Below the pieces are notes generated by a model that saw nothing but the letters and a program-made list of their open reading frames with translations, did not search any database and had not been told where the DNA came from. Below are positions 1 to 6,216 of a DNA stretch of 14,350 nucleotides, one piece after another. This DNA comes from Propionibacteriales bacterium (GTDB lineage Bacteria; Actinomycetota; Actinomycetes; Propionibacteriales; Propionibacteriaceae), in the NCBI GenBank assembly GCA_017882655.1, contig JADGPB010000019.1, positions 1 to 14,350 on the forward strand, written 5' to 3'. How positions within the stretch are numbered: the first letter of the stretch is position 1; each line of letters begins with the position of its first letter. The position numbers were made by a program, and so were the translations under genes.

Positions 1-865
1 GCGCGACTTCGGACGGCGGGAGATCGACACCTGGCCGACACGCCAGCTGGTCGAGGGGATGATCGCGGCGGATGCCGGGCTGTACGAGGCGATCGCGGCA
101 TGTACGGACCAGCTCACGGCCGCGGTCGACGGGATCGTCGATCGGCTCGAGCGTGGCGGCCGGCTGATCTACATCGGCGCGGGGACGGCCGGGCGGATGG
201 GTGTGCTGGATGCGAGCGAGATCCCTCCCACGTACGGGACGGACCCGAGCCTTGTCGTCGGAGTCATCGCGGGTGGCGACGTGGCGATCCAGCGGGCGGT
301 AGAGAACGCAGAGGACGACGTGGATGGTGGCGCGCGCGCGATGGCGGAACTCGGGGTCGGCGAGGGGGACGCCGTCGTCGGGATCGCGAGCTCCGGACGA
401 ACGCCGTACGTGCTGGGTGCTCTGGCCGAGGCGGGACGCCGTGGCGCGCTGCGGATCGGGCTGACCAACAACGCAGGTTCGGCTGTGGGGGCGGGCGCGG
501 ACATCGCGATCGAGGTCGTCGTCGGTCCGGAGTTCATCGCGGGCTCCACGAGGCTGCGGTCGGGGACCAGCCAGAAGCTCGTGCTCAACCTGCTCAGCAC
601 GTGCGCCATGGTGCGGCTCGGCAAGACCTACGGGAACCTCATGGTCGACCTCAGAGCGACCAACGAGAAGCTGCGGGTTCGGTCCGTACGGACGGTGGTG
701 GCGGCGACGGGAGCGTCCGAGGCGGACGCGTCAGCGGCGGTCGACGCGGCCAGCGGCTCCGTGAAGACCGCGATCCTCATGGTGCTAGCGGGCATCGACG
801 CCGACGAGGCGCACACCCGCCTTGATGCCGCCCGAGGTCACCTCCGGGACGCGCTCACGAGCTGA
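1..865 (+). CDS. murQ: N-acetylmuramic acid 6-phosphate etherase MurQ (5' truncated by window edge)
   Basis: MurQ cleaves the lactyl ether of MurNAc-6-phosphate to GlcNAc-6-phosphate and D-lactate in cytoplasmic cell-wall recycling. Seen: the frame is open from the first bases, starting before the ATG at 59, with the family N-terminal segment DTWPTRQLVEGM upstream of it. The SIS-domain core follows: GGRLIYIGAGTAGRMGVLDASE, PPTYG, GIASSGRTPYV, then SGTSQKLVLNLLSTCAMVRLG and YGNLMVDLRATNEKL, all hallmark MurQ blocks. The C-terminus is a helical tail ending LRDALTS with TGA at 863-865. About 287 codons are visible against roughly 300 for the family, so only the first residues are missing. The ATG at 59 is internal, not the start. 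Partner genes (MurNAc kinase, phosphotransferase or regulator) would lie to the left and are not visible. The gene faces the minus-strand LysE gene convergently. The family call is certain; the missing start is a limit of the window. Confidence 0.97.
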   Translation, partial: RDFGRREIDTWPTRQLVEGMIAADAGLYEAIAACTDQLTAAVDGIVDRLERGGRLIYIGAGTAGRMGVLDASEIPPTYGTDPSLVVGVIAGGDVAIQRAVENAEDDVDGGARAMAELGVGEGDAVVGIASSGRTPYVLGALAEAGRRGALRIGLTNNAGSAVGAGADIAIEVVVGPEFIAGSTRLRSGTSQKLVLNLLSTCAMVRLGKTYGNLMVDLRATNEKLRVRSVRTVVAATGASEADASAAVDAASGSVKTAILMVLAGIDADEAHTRLDAARGHLRDALTS

Positions 866-877
866 ACGGGTGCCGCA

Positions 878-953
878 CCTGCATTCAGTGGCTCTCAGCG
901 GCTCGCCGATGTGTATCTGAAACGGCGAACGTGTATCTGCCACTGAATGCAGG
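878..953. repeat. 76-bp element with 15-bp perfect inverted ends; possible bidirectional terminator
   Basis: CCTGCATTCAGTGGC at 878-892 is the exact reverse complement of 939-953. Inside lie a second inverted pair, TCGCCG at 903-908 and CGGCGA at 923-928, and a 9-bp direct repeat GTGTATCTG at 911-919 and 931-939. The element sits between the convergent murQ and LysE genes and is less GC-rich than its surroundings. The position suits a bidirectional terminator. The 46-nt interior and the lack of a T-tract are atypical for one, so a small dispersed repeat is an alternative. No target-site duplication is visible. Confidence 0.6.
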
Positions 954-975
954 AACTGGCCCCGCGTGCGCTGGC

Positions 976-1584
976 TCAGTGGTGCGTGGTGGCGAGGCCG
1001 ACGCCGATGCCTACGTAGCCGACGGCGAACCCCTTCTGGATGCGCCGGGTGAGGGCCGGCCGCTCGACGAGGTGCGTGCGGAAGAAGCTGGCCGCCAGCC
1101 CGTACACCGCGAACACCAGCAACGTCAGTGCCATGAAGACGCCGCTCAGCCTGAGCATCTGCGGAAGGCTCGCGGCGTCCGTGCTGACGAACTGAGGCAG
1201 GAACGCGAAGAAGAACAGCGTCAGCTTCGGGTTGAGCAGGTTGGCGAGGATGGCGTTGCCGATCGTGCGCGGTGCGGACCGTGGCGGGGCAGCGCTATCG
1301 AGGGCGAGAGCGCCCGACGATCGCCAGGTGGAGATCGCCATGTAGAGCAGGTACGCGATGCCTACCCACCGCAGCACCTCGAACGCGACGCCGCCCATCC
1401 GGAGCAGTGCGGCTGTACCGGAGATCGCAGCGACAAGGTGCGGGACGATCCCGAGCGTGCAACCGAACGCCGTGACGAGCGACAACCTCTTGCCGCCGCG
1501 GATACCGGCCGCGATCGTGAGGATCGCCCCAGTGCCAGGGGTCGCGATGATGATCAGCGAGGTCACGAGAAACGCCAGGCTCAT
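976..1584 (-). CDS. LysE/RhtB-family amino-acid or metabolite exporter
   Basis: This 202-residue inner-membrane protein belongs to the LysE/RhtB superfamily, which exports amino acids and related small molecules. Seen: the N-terminus MSLAFLVTSLIIIATPGTGAI carries the family's early helix with the conserved P-G motif. G-rich helices follow (FGCTLGIVPHLVAAISG), then VGIAYLLYMA, then the NLLNPK motif at about 118-123, and two hydrophobic C-terminal segments. Five to six membrane helices fit the family's roughly 200-residue length. The ATG at 1584-1582 overlaps the TGA of the upstream DUF1295 gene by four bases (ATGA), which implies translational coupling and joint transcription. The gene ends facing murQ with an inverted-repeat element between them. 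The substrate cannot be told from sequence. The family assignment is firm. Confidence 0.92.
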   Translation of the reverse strand: MSLAFLVTSLIIIATPGTGAILTIAAGIRGGKRLSLVTAFGCTLGIVPHLVAAISGTAALLRMGGVAFEVLRWVGIAYLLYMAISTWRSSGALALDSAAPPRSAPRTIGNAILANLLNPKLTLFFFAFLPQFVSTDAASLPQMLRLSGVFMALTLLVFAVYGLAASFFRTHLVERPALTRRIQKGFAVGYVGIGVGLATTHH

Positions 1585-2399
1585 GCGGCATCACCTTGCC
1601 GGACTGGTACGTGGGGTGGCAAGGGCACGATCGGCGAGGTGAGGGCTTGATACTCGGCGTAGCGGGGATACTTCGAAGCCGAGATCCGCTCGGTCATGAT
1701 CGTCGACCCCACGAACAGCACGGTGAGCAGCGCGGCCCCGGCGATCGACCACTGCAGGAGCGATCCCGCAGCCACCGCGCCGAACCCGAACATCAGCCAC
1801 CACTGCGAGATCTCGAAGAAGTAGTTCGGATGGCGGGAGTACCGGAACAGTCCCTCGCGCAGGAAGCCCTGGGATGTGGCAGCGTTCGGCGCGCCCTGCC
1901 GTTTGCGCTGGTGGAACTCCCACTGCTGCTGGTCGGCGATGGTCTCTCCCGCCAGCGCGCCGACGAAGAGCACGGCGAGGGCAGCATCGAGCGGTCCGAA
2001 CGGCGCCCGGTGCTGCAGGGCGGTCCATCCGGGCAACGTGATCAGCACCAGCAGCGCGCTCTGGTAGATCACGATGAAGAACAGGTTGAAGAGCTGGAAC
2101 TGCCAAGCGCTCATCGACTTCCGCAGAACGCGCCAGCGGTAGTCCTCCATGCCTGTATAGCCGCCTTTGCGGGCCAGGTTGAAGGTGAGCCGAGCTCCCC
2201 ACACGGTTGCCAGCACCGCCATCACGTCCAGCCTGGCATCGCTGAAGCCAGCTCCACCCGAGAAGATCCAGAGATAGATGGGCGGCGCGATCGACCAGAT
2301 CCGGTCGACCTGGGAGGTGTCATGGGTGATCAGGGAGAGGATCCAGCAGCCAGTCGCGATGACCCCGGCGAGTACAACGAGGACCAGCAGTGGAGTCAC
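1581..2399 (-). CDS. DUF1295 family membrane protein (steroid 5-alpha-reductase-like)
   Basis: A 272-residue polytopic membrane protein of the DUF1295 group, related to steroid 5-alpha-reductases and isoprenylcysteine methyltransferases. Seen: an N-terminal hydrophobic helix (about 3-23); the motif VDRIWS at 31-36; WGARLTFNLARKGGYTG at about 67-83; EDYRWR at 85-90; and SRHPNYFFE at 188-196, the C-terminal signature shared with reductases that bind NAD(P)H or a cofactor. Additional helices lie at about 105-123, 138-153 and 198-235. The start is GTG at 2399-2397; only a very close GGGG precedes it, so initiation may be weak or leaderless. The stop overlaps the LysE start by ATGA. Fifty-two bases separate it from ligB upstream, so the three may share a transcript. 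The true substrate is unknown; a role in lipid modification is only inference. Confidence 0.9.
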   Translation of the reverse strand: MTPLLVLVVLAGVIATGCWILSLITHDTSQVDRIWSIAPPIYLWIFSGGAGFSDARLDVMAVLATVWGARLTFNLARKGGYTGMEDYRWRVLRKSMSAWQFQLFNLFFIVIYQSALLVLITLPGWTALQHRAPFGPLDAALAVLFVGALAGETIADQQQWEFHQRKRQGAPNAATSQGFLREGLFRYSRHPNYFFEISQWWLMFGFGAVAAGSLLQWSIAGAALLTVLFVGSTIMTERISASKYPRYAEYQALTSPIVPLPPHVPVRQGDAA

Positions 2400-2451
2400 G
2401 CCCCGATGCTATGCCGCAACGAATGCCGGACCCGTAGCAAGCGGTGCTCGA

Positions 2452-3999
2452 TCAGGGATCGGTCTCGTCTGTCACTGGTCCGGCGAGCTTTCGTACGGTC
2501 TCGATGGTGTCCGCTTCGGCAGCTGACTTGTCGTCTCGGTATCGCAGGACTCGGGCGAACCGGAGCGCGAGGCCGCCGGGGTAGCGCGAGGAGCGCTGCA
2601 GACCGTCGAAGGCGATCTCGACGACCTGCTCCGGACGCACGGTGACGACCCATCCGTCGTCGTCGGTCGCGAGCTCTGTGAAGCGGGTCGTCTGCCAGGC
2701 GAGCATCTCGTCGGTCATGCCCTTGAACGTCTTGCCGAGCATGATGAAGCCTTCTCCGGAACGGGCCCCGAGGTGGATGTTGGACAGCGTCCCGCGCCTC
2801 CGCCCCGAGCCGCGTTCGACCGCGAGGACGACGAGGTCGAGCGTGTGCCGGGGTTTCACCTTGACCCACGACCCGCCGCGCCGGCCGGCTGCGTATGGAG
2901 AGGCGAGGTCCTTGATCACGACGCCCTCGTGGCCGGCGGCGATCTGGTCGTCGAAGAACTGCTGAGTCATCTCGGGGTCTTCGGTCACGACCGAGGCGAC
3001 CCGGTTCTCCGGCTGGAGGAGTCGCTCGAGCACCTCCCGGCGGGCGCTCAGCGGTTCGTCGAGCAGAGATGCGCCGTCCATGTGGAGCACGTCGAACACG
3101 TACGTGGTCAGCGGGGTCTGCTCCCGAAGCTGAGCCGGGTCGCGCGTCGAGGCGGTGCGGGCTCCGGTGATCTGGAACGGTTGCGGGCGCCCGTCGGGGC
3201 GGAGCGCGATCGCCTCGCCGTCGAGAACGAGCGTCTCGGCGGGGAGCGCCGCCACCACTTCCACGACCTCCGGCAACCGCTCGGTGATGTCGTCGAGGGA
3301 GCGGGTGAAGACTCGTACCTCGCCGCCGCGCTTGTGCGCCTGGATCCGGATGCCGTCGAGCTTGCGCTCCACCGACCAGGGTCCGCCGGTGGTGGTGGCA
3401 TCGGCCACGTTCGGTGAGGAGGCGGCGAGCATCGGCGCGATCGGCCGCAGCACCTCCAGCAGGATCTCCGCGAGTCCATCCACGCCGTGGCTGAGCGCGA
3501 CAGCGACGACGGGGTCGAGAGAGCCGGCGAGCATGGCTGCGCGTCGTACGGACTCGAGCGGTACCTCGGCCGCCTGCGCAACGGCCAGCTGCATGATCCC
3601 GTCGAGCGCCCCCTGTCGTACCTCTCCTGTCACGAGCCCCGCCAGGAAGTCGCGCTCCTGTTCGGTGGCTGCCGAGAACAGAGCATCGACAGTGCCGCGC
3701 CTGGTCGTCGCCGAACCCGAGCCGCTCGCCACGGCCAGGGCCGTGAAAGCCGCGTCCACGTCGGCGAGGGTCAAGGTGGCCCGCTCGGCGGGAGGTGGCA
3801 GGGAGGCGATGGTGCGGTAGCCGACCCCTAGCCGACCGTGCGGCACCCGCCCGGACAGGAATGCCGCCGACAGCATGACCTCGCGCTCGCCCTCTGCGGC
3901 GGCCAGCTTCAGCACGCGCGCCAGCTCGGCGACCTTCGCCGTGCGCGACCGCGTGGCGGCAACGACGGCCGAAGCGGCGACGAGCACAGCGAGTTCCAT
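2452..3999 (-). CDS. ligB: ATP-dependent DNA ligase, LigB type
   Basis: ATP-dependent DNA ligase of 515 residues, close in length and layout to mycobacterial LigB. It seals nicks through a lysyl-AMP intermediate. Seen: an N-terminal alpha-helical DNA-binding domain (about 1-200, rich in Ala/Val helices, with GEVRQGALDGIMQLAVAQA typical of this domain); motif I VERKLDGIR with adenylated Lys213; an RSLDDITERLPEV block; motif III LDGEAIAL near 258; motif IV EGVVIKD; motif V SWVKVKP. A C-terminal OB fold holds GTLSNIHLG, FKGMTDEML and SSRYPGGLALRFARVLRYRDD. All catalytic motifs look intact. The ATG at 3999-3997 is preceded by AGGA with a 7-nt gap, a good ribosome site. No Ku, polymerase or nuclease partner is visible, so an NHEJ role is not suggested; a backup repair ligase is the likely role. 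Possibly first gene of a transcript continuing into DUF1295 and LysE. Confidence 0.95.
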   Translation of the reverse strand: MELAVLVAASAVVAATRSRTAKVAELARVLKLAAAEGEREVMLSAAFLSGRVPHGRLGVGYRTIASLPPPAERATLTLADVDAAFTALAVASGSGSATTRRGTVDALFSAATEQERDFLAGLVTGEVRQGALDGIMQLAVAQAAEVPLESVRRAAMLAGSLDPVVAVALSHGVDGLAEILLEVLRPIAPMLAASSPNVADATTTGGPWSVERKLDGIRIQAHKRGGEVRVFTRSLDDITERLPEVVEVVAALPAETLVLDGEAIALRPDGRPQPFQITGARTASTRDPAQLREQTPLTTYVFDVLHMDGASLLDEPLSARREVLERLLQPENRVASVVTEDPEMTQQFFDDQIAAGHEGVVIKDLASPYAAGRRGGSWVKVKPRHTLDLVVLAVERGSGRRRGTLSNIHLGARSGEGFIMLGKTFKGMTDEMLAWQTTRFTELATDDDGWVVTVRPEQVVEIAFDGLQRSSRYPGGLALRFARVLRYRDDKSAAEADTIETVRKLAGPVTDETDP

Positions 4000-4046
4000 G
4001 CAGGAATCCTTACACCCACCTCCGACACTTCCCAGAGAGCGTCAGA

Positions 4047-4107
4047 TCGGTACCGCCGATGGGCTCAAACCCCCTCAGAGGGAGTTCTGACCCAGTGGCG
4101 GTACCGA
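4047..4107. repeat. 11-bp inverted pair containing two CGGTACCG palindromes
   Basis: TCGGTACCGCC at 4047-4057 is mirrored exactly by GGCGGTACCGA at 4097-4107. Each arm contains the 8-bp palindrome CGGTACCG (4048-4055, 4099-4106), 51 bp apart, so the sites are at once inverted and direct repeats. The spacer has short secondary stems (CCCT/AGGG, TCAGA/TCTGA). The pair lies in the 116-bp gap between the slipin stop and ligB start. It could be the slipin terminator, which its position directly after the stop favours, or a two-site operator for ligB. Confidence 0.5.
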
Positions 4108-4115
4108 AATGACGA

Positions 4116-4790
4116 TCAGTCCGACGGCCCTTCAGCCACCGGTCCGTCGCTCAGCTGGAGAACCAGCCTCGCGCCAGGGCCGGCCGCCTGTACCAACCGG
4201 AGTCGCGCCAGCGCCGGGTGGTCGTCGAGCAGCTTCGCCGCGTTCGCCATGGACCGCAGCGCGGCGGTCTCAGCGCGCGCCTGCTCGAGCTGCACAGCAG
4301 CCCGTTGCTGAACCGTGGCCAGCGCGAGCGCCGCGGTACGGATCTCGACCGGCAGTACGACGTCCTTGATGACCACGTCGGTCACGGTGACGCCGACCTC
4401 GGCACCGGCAGCGTTCGCCGCCGCCAGGATCGCGGCCATCGGCAGCAACGCCCCGCGCGCTGTCAGCTCGGCCGCCGTGAGCGCGGCGAGACGCTCCCGT
4501 ACGGCGATCTGCGCGGCCAGGTACACGAGGCCCATCGGGTCCTGAGCCTGCTCGAGGAACAGGCGAGGATCGGTGACCGCTACGCGCAGCGTGGGCGTGA
4601 CACGTACGGGGATGCCGTCCGCCGCCGGGACCTCTTGCAGCGCGAGGTGCACCAGCCGCTGCCGTAGGTCGACGAGGACGTGCCTGACCCCGGGCCGGGT
4701 CCTGTACCGGCCGGCCGCCAGCACGGAGACGAACTCGCCTCGTGCGTACCTCACGGCAGCGAAGCCGACAGGGATGGTGATCCTGAACAT
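4116..4790 (-). CDS. SPFH/slipin (stomatin-prohibitin) domain protein without membrane anchor
   Basis: A 224-residue SPFH-domain protein. Stomatin/slipin relatives assemble on membranes and organise or stabilise membrane complexes. Seen, in family order: a short N-terminal strand (MFRITIPVGFAAVRYARGEF), GRYRTRPGVRHVLVDLRQR, LQEVPAADGIPVRVTPTLRV, VTDPRLFLEQAQDP, QIAVRERLAALTAAEL, a GVTVTDVVIKDVVLPVEIR block matching the usual V.IKDVELP, then an Ala/Glu/Gln-rich helix (VQQRAAVQLEQARAETAAL) and a tail with LARLRLVQAAG. The usual N-terminal membrane helix is absent. Start choice: AAGGA ends directly against the ATG at 4796 but sits 6 nt from the ATG at 4790, so 4790 is preferred. The open frame continues to 5147, but that part has no family similarity. 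Membrane association, if any, must come from the N-terminal strand or partners. A NfeD-type protease partner is not visible. Confidence 0.85.
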   Translation of the reverse strand: MFRITIPVGFAAVRYARGEFVSVLAAGRYRTRPGVRHVLVDLRQRLVHLALQEVPAADGIPVRVTPTLRVAVTDPRLFLEQAQDPMGLVYLAAQIAVRERLAALTAAELTARGALLPMAAILAAANAAGAEVGVTVTDVVIKDVVLPVEIRTAALALATVQQRAAVQLEQARAETAALRSMANAAKLLDDHPALARLRLVQAAGPGARLVLQLSDGPVAEGPSD

Positions 4791-4940
4791 GGTCATTCCT
4801 TGGTGATGACGAAGGTGAAAGGGGTGAGCGATGGGGTGCTGGCGACACCGCCGGCGGACGGTACGTACAGGCGGGGCGCGTCCCACGAGGACGTACCGAT
4901 CGTGGTCGAGCCGCAGAGCCTGGCCGGACACCGATGCCCG

Positions 4941-5003
4941 ACCGGCGATGCCGGTGAGGAGTCGAACCTCTAGGTTTTCGAGACCCTTTGCCACTGCGCA
5001 GAT
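4941..5003 (-). pseudogene. tRNA-Ser-like remnant followed by a small hairpin
   Basis: Read on the minus strand, the pieces of a tRNA occur in order. A D-arm-like GCGCAGTGGCAAA comes first (about 4988-5002). Then GGGTCTCGAAAACCT (4973-4987) has the loop CTCGAAA, as in tRNA-Ser with anticodon CGA. Then GAGGTTCGACTCCTC (4956-4970) is a T-arm with loop TTCGACT and four good pairs. There is no long variable arm, which a serine tRNA needs, and no acceptor stem was found. A 6-bp hairpin ACCGGC-GAT-GCCGGT (4941-4955) follows at once. It cannot be a working tRNA as read; a decayed tRNA or a chance likeness remain possible. Confidence 0.4.
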
Positions 5004-5137
5004 GCGCGAACAAGCGATGGGTGTAACACGCAGAACCCCTTCCGTGACGACGTTGGGGCTGCTCCCCATCGCGTGGAAGACGCTAGGGGTGCCGGGACCC
5101 CAGCCGCCACTGGATTTCGTGGTCGGCTCCCCCGGGG

Positions 5138-5188
5138 ACGCGCACAACCTTCGTGGTCACGGAATGTGGTCACAAGGGTTGTGCGCGT
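5138..5188. promoter_or_regulatory. 51-bp near-perfect palindrome, candidate operator or strong hairpin
   Basis: All parts are symmetric about base 5163. The outer arms 5138-5149 and 5177-5188 are 12-bp perfect (ACGCGCACAACC / GGTTGTGCGCGT). The inner arms are GTGGTCAC at 5153-5160 and 5166-5173, each the core of a small near-palindrome (CGTGGTCACG, TGTGGTCACA). One internal mismatch (5152/5174), three G-T type pairs and a 5-base centre interrupt it. It ends 23 bp before the ATG at 5212, next to a -10-like TAGGCT at 5196-5201. This position suits a regulator site over the -35 region. As RNA it would also fold into a very stable hairpin, so attenuation or termination are alternatives. Confidence 0.6.
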
Positions 5189-5195
5189 GGCGGGC

Positions 5196-5201
5196 TAGGC
5201 T
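5196..5201 (+). promoter_or_regulatory. Candidate -10 element (TAGGCT) for the oxidase-fragment/hydrolase operon
   Basis: TAGGCT fits the TANNNT form of actinobacterial -10 boxes and lies 10 bases before the ATG at 5212, which would give a transcript with almost no leader. No good -35 box is seen at 16-19 bp; the 51-bp palindrome occupies that place instead, as it might in an activator-dependent promoter. A chance match is quite possible. Confidence 0.35.
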
Positions 5202-5211
5202 GCGAAGCGCT

Positions 5212-5403
5212 ATGAGTACGCAGGGCACCGTCACCGGCGAGCACGGTGTCGGCCTGCTCGAGCTGGCGGGGATGGCGAAGGAGCTCAGCCCCGTCGTCCT
5301 CGGCCTGCACGCCGCCATCAAGGGGGCGCCCGACCCCGACGGCCTACTCAATCCAGGCAAGGCCTTCCCGGCCGGCAAAGCAATCTCGGAGGGATCCGCA
5401 TGA
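5212..5403 (+). pseudogene. C-terminal remnant of a GlcD-type FAD-linked oxidase
   Basis: A 63-codon frame matches only the extreme C-terminus of FAD-linked oxidases (glycolate oxidase GlcD / D-lactate dehydrogenase type, FAD-oxidase C domain). Seen: QGTVTGEHGVGLLEL with the conserved GEHG, then an amphipathic helix AKELSPVVLGLHAAIKGA, then DPDGLLNPGK, the family's terminal signature. About 400 upstream residues, with the FAD-binding domain, are missing; nothing upstream of about 5206 in any frame resembles them. ATG at 5212 gives a clean short frame, but no strong ribosome site precedes it. The stop overlaps the hydrolase start as ATGA (5400-5403), a relic of an operon joint. A product without the flavin domain cannot be an oxidase. 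Either a decayed gene kept for its downstream coupling, or a small protein of unknown use. Confidence 0.8.
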
Positions 5404-6200
5404 CCACACTGCTCGCAGACGACGGCGTCCGCCTCGACTACACCGAGCATGGCCCGGCGACGGGCCGCCCGGTCGTGCTCTTCGCCGGGTTCAAGGCGGC
5501 CGCGACCAGCTGGTACTACCAGGTGCCGGTGCTCGCGAAGGCCGGCTACCGCGTGCTGGCGGTCGACATCCGCGGCCACGGCCTCGCCGAGCGGCCCGAG
5601 TCGGTGGACATGGATCGCCGGGGGCTGGACGTACGAGACGTGCTCGAGGGCCTCGACCTGCAGCACGCGGTTCTCGTCGGGGGGTCGATGGGCGCGAGCA
5701 CCATCTGGTCGTACGTGGCTCAGTGCGGCACCGAGCGCCTTTCGGCTGCGGTGACCGTCGACCAGACGCCCAAGATGCTCAACACCCCTGACTGGCCGCA
5801 CGGCTTCTACGGCTACAACGAGGCGAACCGCGACACGTACTTCGCCGAGCGCATCCCCGACACCGGCATGGGAAGGCCGATCGCCATGCGCGGGTTGCGG
5901 CTCGTACGGCTGCTGCGCGCCATGAAGGGGGTCGAGAAGGGGATGACGCCCGGCGAGCTTGCGCTGCTGCACGACCACGCGACGCGCGACTGGCGTCCGG
6001 TGATCGCCACCGCCGACCTCCCCGTACTGTTCGTCGCCGGACAGGACTCCGAGTTCTGGCCCGCCAGCCACGCCGCAGCCTGCGCCGTACTGGCGCCGAT
6101 GGGCGACTCGATCATGCTCGCCGACGACGGCCACGCCGCCAACATCGAGCAGCCGAAGGCCTTCAACGAGGCCCTCCTCGGCTTTCTGCCCACGGCCTGA
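5400..6200 (+). CDS. Alpha/beta-fold hydrolase
   Basis: A cytoplasmic alpha/beta hydrolase of 266 residues, normal for the family; no signal peptide. Seen: strand VVLFAGFKAAATSW (25-38), the oxyanion-hole region, where the usual HG is replaced by AG; VLAVDIRGHGLAERP (52-66), the common D-x-R-G-H-G turn; nucleophile elbow GGSMG with Ser96; candidate acid Asp216 in FVAGQDSEFWP; and catalytic His245 in DDGHAANIEQP. The cap region (about 125-195) is variable and Arg-rich. The closest general type is the esterase/haloperoxidase-like group; substrate unknown. GGAGGG with a 6-nt gap precedes the ATG at 5400. The start overlaps the stop of the oxidase fragment (ATGA), so the original operon paired a hydrolase with a flavin oxidase, as in catabolic clusters (inference). 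A hairpin follows two bases after the stop. Confidence 0.93.
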   Translation: MTTLLADDGVRLDYTEHGPATGRPVVLFAGFKAAATSWYYQVPVLAKAGYRVLAVDIRGHGLAERPESVDMDRRGLDVRDVLEGLDLQHAVLVGGSMGASTIWSYVAQCGTERLSAAVTVDQTPKMLNTPDWPHGFYGYNEANRDTYFAERIPDTGMGRPIAMRGLRLVRLLRAMKGVEKGMTPGELALLHDHATRDWRPVIATADLPVLFVAGQDSEFWPASHAAACAVLAPMGDSIMLADDGHAANIEQPKAFNEALLGFLPTA

Positions 6201-6201
6201 C

Positions 6202-6216
6202 GCCCCTGTACGGGGC
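6202..6216 (+). terminator. Short hairpin directly after the hydrolase stop
   Basis: GCCCC (6202-6206) pairs with GGGGC (6212-6216) around a TGTAC loop, beginning two bases after the TGA. There is no T-tract, as is common for actinobacterial terminators. The adjacent repeat cluster may add further stems. Confidence 0.5.

Larger units (their letters stand above)
4791..5211. other. 421-bp non-coding stretch between divergent genes
   Basis: No convincing gene is seen here. The minus frame open to 5147 gives a Cys/Arg/His-rich product unlike a protein family. Contents: a CCGCCGGCGG palindrome (4848-4857); a GTACGTAC palindrome (4861-4868); a CGTCC/GGACG stem (4879-4893); a tRNA-like remnant (4956-5003 region); the ACCGGC/GCCGGT hairpin (4941-4955); TGGGG/CCCCA (5054-5068) and GGGGT/ACCCC (5086-5101) stems; and a 51-bp palindrome (5138-5188). 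The density of structures with no gene suggests decayed or rearranged DNA. Confidence 0.6.

Noticed and set aside
59..865. A complete murQ starting at the ATG at 59
   Set aside because: Family residues continue upstream in the same frame to the window edge, so this ATG is internal.
2396..2869. A second minus frame within the DNA ligase C-terminus
   Set aside because: Arg-rich out-of-frame reading of ligase codons with no domain.
4791..5147. N-terminal extension of the slipin gene to a start at 5147
   Set aside because: The added part has no family similarity, crosses the tRNA-like remnant, and the ribosome site AAGGA points to 4790.
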